Positions 37,238 to 64,000 of a DNA stretch of 64,000 nt are shown piece by piece. The notes beneath the pieces are model-generated. The model worked only from the letters and a program-made list of their open reading frames with translations. It was not told the origin of the DNA and did not search any database. The position numbers and the translations under genes were made by a program. Each line of letters starts with the position of its first letter. Position 1 is the first letter of the stretch. This DNA is from Rhea pennata (lineage: Eukaryota; Chordata; Aves; Rheiformes; Rheidae). The stretch lies in NCBI RefSeq assembly GCF_028389875.1, contig NC_084669.1, positions 6,347,501 to 6,411,500 of the forward strand, written 5' to 3'.

Positions 37238-40200
37238 TACTTGGAACATATGTCTGATCAATATACTTTACTTCGTTCTTTAAGGAGATTGCTGTTTTGG
37301 TTGGTAAAGATAATTGCACAGACAAAATGAACTGTTGTACTTAATGAATTATTATCTTCACTTAAGACTGAATGATGCAGTTTAGCAAATTAGAGTTATG
37401 GAAAGTCATTGAAGTAGGTACCAAACAGATTAAGGCATGCTAATTAATAAATCTCCAAAAGTAATTGTTCATGGGAAAATGTAATTGAATAACATTATTT
37501 CCAGAGAAGTTCTCCTGGGATCAGTACTACTCCTAATGCTACCAAACATTTCAAATACTGCAAATCTGTCTGTAAACCCACCCTATAGAGAGACTTAGTT
37601 TTCTATATGGACTTTGAGAAGTTTTCTAAGTCAGTTAATAATTGCCTTTAAAAGTACTTATCTCCTTGAATGTTGAGATGATTAGATCTAGTACTTGAAC
37701 CATTTTTTTCCCACAGTTTGCAGGGATGTGACATATATCTAAAATCCTAGTGGCTTTTGAAATTAATGTTAAGAAGATAATTTTTGTGTCATCTGATGTT
37801 CCATTTTCTAGTAAATTGTCCAGCCATTTCCTTCACCTTGTCCTCAGTTTTGGTGAAGATTTCCTGAAACATACTGCATTGGCATAAGGAAGGAATGCTG
37901 GGTACCTATTTTGGTGTGTTGGATGGAAAGGTACAGTGTGGTCTAAGAAATTTAATCATTTTTATGCTGGTTCTTTTTGGAGTTATTTTTCACAAATAAT
38001 CATTATCAGCTCTTCATGCTGTTCCTAAACTCTCTTAAAGGACTAGCAAAATAATAAGGAAGCTCCAGTGCTGTAAAATTTGTTCCTGGGGATGTCTAAG
38101 TTCAATTTCTAGAATTCACATTTTTTTTTTGTTTTTTTGATGTCCTTCAAATGAAAAGGTAATAATGATTGATATGAAGTGGATATGAAGTGGCCACACA
38201 CAAATTTAGGCCAGAATAACTTATTAGTAGAACACAAAGTAAATGAATATAGTTCAATGCATTTCAGAGTAGGATGAGCTGATGTAACTTCCTCTGATGA
38301 CAGGATACAGAATTTGGAAAATTAGGCAATGGATTTCATTCACATGTTCGGTGTTTGGAAAGAATTAAGATATACCTTTTTAAAATAAATGCAAAGGTTC
38401 TCATTATTCCTTCATAATAACTAGATGAATTTACTTTTTTTTTCTGGGAGCTCCTGCAAGATCCCATGAATGTAGTTGAGCTGTAACATCTTTACACATT
38501 TCTAAATTGACTTTTCTTTCTCATGCCCTCACTTGACTTTTCCAGCTCTTTTTATTTCCTCTGCAAATACTTTTATTCAACCCTCTAGACACCAATTTGA
38601 GTAACTGACCCACATCAATAGTAGGATATACAGAACCGTAATATAATATGTAATCATTTATCTCTTCATTAACTTATCTTCTGCTTGTGCACACATTTTT
38701 AATCCTTCTAACATATAGTGATTCTTTAATTTGCTTATCAGCTACTATTACTACACCTGAACTAATTCATTTTAATACTATCCTTTTACAAATAGTATTT
38801 GTGAAAGTCCTGACTTTAATCTCATATTTGAATTTTCAGGCTACAATACTTTCTATAACAGCCAGACTAATGTGTTTTTCCTTTACATCTTGTTATATTT
38901 TTCTGTGCATATTTAAGACAGTTGCTTTTCTTCATTCTCAATTTGATTTTGGCTGAACATCCAGAAGAATAGCAGCCAAAATTCTTCATTATTTTTGGCA
39001 AAAAGGTAGACTAAAGACAAACAAACTTTGAGAGACAGTTATTCTTCCAGCTGAATTGGTTTGATTTGGCACAAATACATCAATTTAACAGGCTTTATTT
39101 AAGGTGATTTCTGCTAATCTTTTTATGTGCCTCTTACTACCTCTGAACAACTCTTAGATTCTTCTCCACTGGAACAGCATCAGAATAGTCACTTTTCTCT
39201 GGCTTGTGCCAGACTAATACAATCTTGGTAATTAAGCTCGGGAAATAACTTTTTCCTGAAAGTTTTTAAAATTTTATTGCTGCATTCAACAAAAATACTT
39301 GGTAATGTCAGGGACTTGGATGTTAATAATAGTGATGCATATTATTGATGCTAGTCAATAATGGACAGTATTGCACTGTTTCTATATTATGCAGCAGCTC
39401 ATTTGTCATGCTGTTTTATTTCTTGTATTAATGAGCCCTGAAACTAACCTCACATTCAGAGGATGCCTGTGATTAAGTGACAAAAGGTCAAATAAACAAA
39501 CACAATAAATGAATAATTTAACTTACTGATCCAAGTGTTGTTTTCTGTATGTCTTCTGATGTGACTTTTCTCACTTGATGAATGAACTACTTTTTACAGA
39601 GTTTCTGTATCTGAAAAAAAGGGGGCAATACTGGATAAAAAAGCAGAGAAAAAAAAGATTAAAGGGTATGAAATGAGGAAGGTTGGTGTGAAACTCTTAA
39701 ACTTCTAGTGCTATGCAAGCCACTCTGAAGTGATACATGGCTTACAATAGCAGGAGTGACAAGGGTTTTCCCCTGCTACTGGTATCTACCAACTCTCTCC
39801 CTGCTGTTCTTGTGTTCTTTGACTGCCATTGCCAGTAGTAGTAGCTGACAAAACAGTTTTTGATCCCTGCTGGATATGTAGGTGTTTTATACACAGCTCT
39901 TCAACTGTTCAAAAACTGTGAGTAGATTATTCCAGTAATTCCCTATTTATTAAACCATCTGTTTTAACACATTTTAAAGAGCTACTTAAAGCACCTATGC
40001 AATGTATACTTCTGAAACAGGTACTGCATCTAGCTGAAATAGCTTCTTCCAGAAATACATGCCTGGCAACACTCTTGGGTGTTTGAATTAAGGATGGGAA
40101 AACATTACTGTGTGAACAGCAGGCATGAAAATATCTAGTCTGATAAGTATACAGGCAGTTTTCTTCATCATGTTACTATTTTGGAGGAGAAAGGGTATTT

Positions 40201-42996
40201 AAGAGTATTTAAATATTGAATATTGAATTTATTCCAGAATAAGAGTGTACTATAACTGCTATAACTGTTCCGCAATAACTGCCTGTGAGGATAGTCTTAT
40301 TCCATTGATAGAGAGCTGTTCTGATCAGTTTTGTCAAATGAACAAGTCCTAACTTAGCATGTAACTAGTTAAAGATAAATAAAGAGGCTTCCATGAAAGT
40401 TCTTCCGTTTAACAATTGGCTTTGTAACAAGAACACTTTCAAGTTAAGAATTTCTTTGCTGTAAAAGTTCTCTCAAAAATGTTATTTTGAGGGAATAACA
40501 GAAAAGCAATACAGCAAACAATACAGATTTCAGCATACTAAAATATTTTTAATATAAGTAACGATAGTTTATTAACTATTTATATATTTACCTTAATAGG
40601 TGGACTATGTGTGTAAATACTGTCCCACACAACTGTATTTTGTCTAACTTTACTTGTTTTATTACATTAATGTGAATTATGTGTCTTAGTGACAATGGTG
40701 GTAGGTCTCAATAAATTGCCCATTTATTTTCATCATAGGGAGCAAAGTATGAATTTTTGTACCCAGCCATAAGCATTCCTACAGAAAGACAAGCACTTCC
40801 AGAAGAGTTTATAGAGACCATTGCTTGGTGCCTCTGCTGAAATTGCCAAAAAATTATGGTTACGCACATGCTGCTTTCTTAGAAACTAACCTGAGATCTC
40901 CTTAGGACAAGTCTATTGTTGTCATTGTGCTAAGTCTGAATTGTTGGCATGGAATTCTGCTTTGTGATACTCACTCTGTTTGACTTTCTAACTGCTAATG
41001 GTGCTTTCCTCAGTATGTACCGTAGAATTGTTAATTATATAATAGAATTATTAATTGTAATTGTGTGCATTACAGTATGTTTTTATAAAAAGCCTCTTTA
41101 TGGTATATATGGAAGAAGCAAGTTGGAAAAGTCTGTTTCTCCATTGTTTCATGTTCTCACTGACTCCTTCAAGCATTATGCAATTTTAATCTTCTATAAA
41201 CATAAACAATGCATTTCGGGTATCTGAAAATGGTATATGATGGCACACCCCATATATACTTCAGTCTTTCCAGGCATGATTAGGTAAAGTAAAACCAACG
41301 AACTGATACAAATCAGAATCTGAAAGTGGCATTTTTATTTCTTTGCTCAGCTTAAAGTGACAGTTTTAACAGCATCAAAAGTTTTAACACCGGACTTCCC
41401 AGTCTTGCTCCCAGCAATCTTTCTAATCTATTGAAAGTGTGGGTGGCCTGAGATGTTCTGAAGACCACTAAGTCTAGATTGCAATAGACTCTCCTAAAAT
41501 CACTATTAATTTTAAATAATAATAGTGATATATAGTACAAATTATTTTTCAAGCATTGTCAGTTTTGACACCAAAAATATTTCAGTATTCTGAGTTAGCA
41601 AAGAATTTTGGGAAGTTACATATGATCTAGTAGTCATACTTAAAACATACACCAGGAAGCACAGGAGAATTATGATTTAAATGTGCTCTAAATGCTTTGT
41701 AGTTGTCATGAAACTCTTCTAACAAAATAATATGACAAATATTATAGCCTCTAATTTTGAAACTAGAATGCAATACTTTAGTATCCTTAATTTTTGAAGG
41801 TTTCAAAAGCCCTGTGGACAGATAATTTACCACTGGAAAATGTGTAGCTTAGCTGCATTGTATGTAAATTGCATAAACTTGGAGGTGAACTAACTGAAAT
41901 CTTGTTCAGATACAGAAGTTACCCATTTATGTTCACTAATACAGAATTCCTGATGTAATAATCTTTCTGCTGTTATTTATCATTATGTCTGAATAATTTA
42001 ACTATGTACAACATTCCTAGAATGTACTGTTTGTACGAGGGTATTATATAAATACTGTAAATCTTTAACGTTTGTAAATACCACATGCAATAATATCTTC
42101 TACTATAAATTAGACTCCTATTAGGAAAGCAGAACAAGGTAGTACAATAACTATTTATAGGATAAGGGCTTTGAATTATAGCATGCTGCTTTATTAATCA
42201 CTTATGTGCATAGTGCCACGTTGCATTTGTCCAGAACTTCCTCAGGATACTTCTGCAAAGCCTTCAACAGACAGAATATTCAGCCTTCTGTCATTCAACA
42301 GTGTTCTTTCCTCAACTACTGCTACTCTCGGTCAGTGTAAAACAAGCAAGGTAGTAATTTCAAGCTTAACGGTGACCAAAAGGATTATAATGATTATCAA
42401 ATATTGAACAAATATAAATCACAGCAATGTCTTTTATAAGCTCAGGCCTGCTTAGTCTTAGGTTCACAGAACAACTGGCAGTGACAGTATTCATCAAGGG
42501 ATACAAAGGGTAATGCCCTAGAGTTTCCTCTTCTTTGGAGATGAGTGCATGGAGCCTCGCAGCGTGCACAGCGCCTGTACTTGCTTCCCCACGAGATGTT
42601 TGCGGTCTGTCCTGCTCCGCACGTGCTTTTGAAACACGCACTATGTGTTGTAAAGTTACGCCTGTCCTGCAGGCAGGAGTTCCGCGGCGGAGCGGCCGGG
42701 CTGGCACTGGGCCCGGGCGGAACAGCAGCGAAGGCAGCAAGGGAAAGGAGAGGGCATCGGGGCGAGCCAGTCTTCGCAACCCGCGGCGAGTCGAGGGGAG
42801 GAGAAAGCAGACCTGCCAGGCGGCGGGCAGGCGCGGCTCTGGGCAGCAGCTCCGGCTCAGCCTTAGCCCGAGGCCGACGGCGCGAGCCGCCCGTCCCGAG
42901 GCTCCCGGCGAGAGCCCCCGCCCCGCGGCCGCGCGCGGGCAGCACCCCCGCAGGCCGCACCCCCGCAGGCCGCCGGCCGCGCTCGGCCAGGCGCAG

Positions 42997-43031
<35 letters not shown>
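42997..43031. repeat. (GGC)n trinucleotide repeat, about 11 units
   Basis: Uninterrupted GGC repeat about 650 bases upstream of the TIAL1 start codon, within the CpG island and probably upstream of the transcription start. Confidence 0.95.
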
Positions 43032-43032
<1 letters not shown>

Positions 43033-43200
43033 GGGGCGGGCGCCCCCGGCTGGCGCCCGCCGGCGCCGACACCGGCCCGCGGCGCGAACAAGTGAATCTT
43101 CCCGGGCTGCTCCTGGCGAATCAGGGGCGCCCGCGCTCGCCCCCTCCGGCGGGGAGGGAGCTGCCGTCGCGGAGCCCCCGCGCCCGGGGCCCCGCCGCCA

Positions 43201-43221
43201 GGCATGCCGGGAGCGGTAGTT
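43201..43221 (-). promoter_or_regulatory. TIAL1: ZNF143/THAP11-like site 1
   Basis: On the minus strand ACTACCGCTCCCGGCATGCC closely follows the ACTACAATTCCCAGCATGCC consensus of ZNF143/THAP11 promoters. It is the best match of three in this promoter. Confidence 0.7.
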
Positions 43222-43279
43222 CCTTCCCGGCCCGCGCTCCCCCGCTGCCGGGCACAGCGGCGCGGGGCGCCGCTGGAGG

Positions 43280-43299
43280 ACTACGGCTCCCAGAAGGCC
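43280..43299 (+). promoter_or_regulatory. TIAL1: ZNF143/THAP11-like site 2
   Basis: ACTACGGCTCCCAGAAGGCC keeps the ACTAC and TCCCAG blocks with the correct spacing. The TGC part is degenerate. Confidence 0.65.
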
Positions 43300-43336
43300 G
43301 GGGAGCCCAGCGCGGCCCCCCGCCGCTCTGCCCGCG

Positions 43337-43356
43337 CCTACAGTCCCCAGCGCGCC
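43337..43356 (+). promoter_or_regulatory. TIAL1: ZNF143/THAP11-like site 3
   Basis: CCTACAGTCCCCAGCGCGCC keeps CTACA and CCCAG with the same spacing. It is the weakest of the three copies. Confidence 0.5.
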
Positions 43357-43460
43357 CCGCGGCGCGGCAGAGGGCAGCGGGAAGGAGAATCCGGCCGGAG
43401 AGGGAGCGGGCCGGCGGGCCGCGGCTGCGCAGAGCGCGGCTTCCTGAGTGTCTGGTGGCG

Positions 43461-43472
43461 GCGGCCATTTTG
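43461..43472 (+). promoter_or_regulatory. TIAL1: YY1-like site near the likely TIAL1 transcription start
   Basis: GCGGCCATTTTG contains the GCCAT core in the orientation often found just downstream of the start site in TATA-less housekeeping promoters. No ATG occurs between here and the TIAL1 start codon, so the leader is free of upstream ATGs if transcription begins nearby. Confidence 0.5.
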
Positions 43473-43655
43473 TGGTGCTTCTTCCCTCTCCCGTTCGGGC
43501 TGCGGTGTCGGGACCTGGAGAGGGGGCGAGACGGAGCGAGGGGAGCCGGGGCCCTCACCCTCACCTTCCCTTCTCCTCCCTGCGCGGCGGAGCCCCCTCC
43601 CGCGCCGCGCCGCGCCGCGCCCGGCTGTAGCTGAGAGCGGCGCTCACGCACCATT

Positions 43656-62690
<19,035 letters not shown>

Positions 62691-62960
62691 GCTGGGACTC
62701 TGTTTAAAAGTGTGTATTTCATGATAGGCTGCAGTTTCCAGTGACACTCTGAAGACTGGAATGTAGACAATGAAAAAAGAAAATATTTATTTTAAAAATG
62801 GAAATGTTTGGAACCTTTAGCACAGCTTTGCTTTGGTGAAGGACACATGTCTTCTAGTTCTGCCTTTTTAAGTTTTTGTTCATGATGGATATGAACATGT
62901 TTTTCTTTGTGTACAAAAACTAAAATAAAGTCAATAAAGACAATTCTGACTACAAATTTT
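62691..62960 (+). other. TIAL1: TIAL1 3'UTR (short form)
   Basis: Runs from the stop codon to about 20 bases beyond a pair of AATAAA signals. It contains a U/A-rich segment with an ATTTA near 62786. A longer 3'UTR extending past 63118 is possible. Confidence 0.7.
62924..62938 (+). terminator. TIAL1: TIAL1 paired poly(A) signals
   Basis: AATAAA at 62924-62929 and again at 62933-62938, 234-248 bases after the stop codon. Confidence 0.75.
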
Positions 62961-63112
62961 GATATAGTAGGAGAAATGGCTAATGAATTTGATCTTTAGG
63001 TTACCATTCCATTTGTTTTGGTTCTGTCTTCAGTGTTTTTTTATCACTGTGCTTTTTAAGAGAAATTACATTGAAAAAGAGCAAGTTGCTTTTATCTGAG
63101 CACACATCCTGA

Positions 63113-63118
63113 AATAAA
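63113..63118 (+). terminator. TIAL1: Possible distal TIAL1 poly(A) signal
   Basis: AATAAA about 180 bases beyond the first pair. It would give a longer 3'UTR if used. Confidence 0.4.
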
Positions 63119-63139
63119 CTGTGGACCAATCATTACAAC

Positions 63140-64000
63140 CTGTTAGACAGTATTGATTTTTCAGGAAACCTCTGGGCATCACTCAGAAAATATAGGCAGG
63201 TCTTGGACTAATTTTTTAAAAAATATTTAATTTTTCTACACGTTTAAAGAAAACAAAGTCTGGTACAAAGAATAGTTCAGTCTGAAATGAAAAACAGTAC
63301 TGTCTGAGTTCATGTAACTTTTACTGTCCACTTTCAGGCACATACTAAAATGTTTCAGAGATCATTTGCTTATTAAGACTAGTAATTTGCATTTAATTTT
63401 GAGAAGCAAAAACGTTTTTGGAAGTATGTTGTTTGTATTCAAATCAAACAGTCATACTCGTGCTTTTACATAAAGTTTGAAGGCTATACATTGTAAATAT
63501 TTCATAATTACAGTGTTTCAAAAGCATGCTCAAACATAGAAGTAGCAATGTAATTATTTGAAGTAATACTTAATATACTCTACCGCATTTAAAGCGGTAG
63601 ATTGACAAGAATGTGCAAGACTGACATTTCCAAAGTTGGCTATTATGTAAAGTTACATAAAGTACTATAACAAAGAGCCTTAATTTTAATTTCATAAATC
63701 TTTAATGCATCACCTTTTTGTCATTAGAAATATGAAATTTTGCTTTACATTATTTGGTATGTAAATACCTTGGTTAACAACCTTGTAAACCTATTTCAAG
63801 GTTATTATAAGTTGTATAGTATCTTGAGTGTTTTGAAAAATCTTGATGTTTTTTAAGTCTAGAAATATTTTGCCCAAGAATTTTTTAACAAGATTGTTAA
63901 AAACATCTTATTTTAGAGAATATTCAATGTGCCATTTGGTAAATGGAGATGCAGTTGAAACAGTACACTGAGTTGTGACTTATTTTTAATTAAAAGTTTT
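63140..64000. other. TIAL1 downstream sequence
   Basis: AT-rich, with no coding exon visible. It may be an extended 3'UTR or intergenic DNA; by known synteny RGS10 would lie further on. It contains a small hairpin (TCTACCGC, 7-base loop, GCGGTAGA) at 63579-63601. Confidence 0.6.

Larger units (their letters stand above)
25260..42500. other. Intergenic region between BAG3 and TIAL1 promoters
   Basis: About 17 kb of AT-rich sequence. I find no exon, RNA gene or transposable element with recognisable protein. The open frames (up to about 124 codons) have intron-like composition and no motifs. Simple repeats are listed separately. Distal regulatory elements may be present, but none can be identified from sequence alone. 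Confidence 0.7.

Noticed and set aside
38171..38193. Eleven-base tandem duplication (GATATGAAGTG twice)
   Set aside because: Too short to interpret; ordinary replication slippage.
42366..43205. 279-codon minus-strand open frame and several other long frames (up to 344 codons) across 42.4-44.3 kb
   Set aside because: Composition-driven Pro/Arg/Ala/Gly frames in a CpG island, overlapping on both strands, including across the GGC repeat, with no domain or conserved motif.

Overview
This is a vertebrate nuclear genomic window, most likely from a bird. It has spliced genes with canonical GT-AG introns, CpG-island promoters, sparse repeats and a CR1-type LINE fragment carrying the typical sauropsid 3' end. 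It holds two complete protein-coding genes arranged head to head, each recognisable exon by exon: BAG3 on the minus strand (coding 24791 down to 5379, four exons, about 557 aa) and TIAL1, which encodes TIAR, on the plus strand (coding 43656 to 62690, twelve exons, 371 aa in the short form). This neighbouring, divergent BAG3/TIAL1 order matches what I know of the human 10q26 locus.

Layout: 1-4850 is intergenic DNA beyond the BAG3 3' end. 4850-5378 is the BAG3 3'UTR. 5379-24791 is the BAG3 coding span, with three phase-0 introns; the 12.5 kb first intron contains the CR1 fragment and a small CpG-rich patch. 24792-25060 is the BAG3 promoter, with heat-shock-element-like sites, a TATA-like box and an AP-1 site. 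25260-42500 is about 17 kb of AT-rich intergenic DNA with only simple repeats. 42520-44420 is the TIAL1 CpG island, with three ZNF143/THAP11-like sites. 43656-62690 is the TIAL1 coding span. 62691-64000 is its 3'UTR and downstream DNA.

Function: BAG3 is the stress-induced HSP70/small-HSP co-chaperone of selective autophagy. TIAR is an RNA-binding splicing and translation regulator of stress granules. Both belong to stress responses, but the sequence shows no shared promoter: the two start codons are about 18.9 kb apart and the promoter motifs are of different classes.

The most notable unexplained structures are: (1) a 260-bp inverted-repeat element with 93-bp arms at about 90% identity, flanked by TA, in TIAL1 intron 2, which looks like a non-autonomous DNA transposon able to form a long RNA hairpin; (2) evidence that BAG3 exons 2 and 3 are ancient duplicates; (3) an alternative acceptor adding 17 residues inside TIAR RRM1. 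I found no novel multi-gene system. Many long open frames in the GC-rich islands and AT-rich introns are chance frames.
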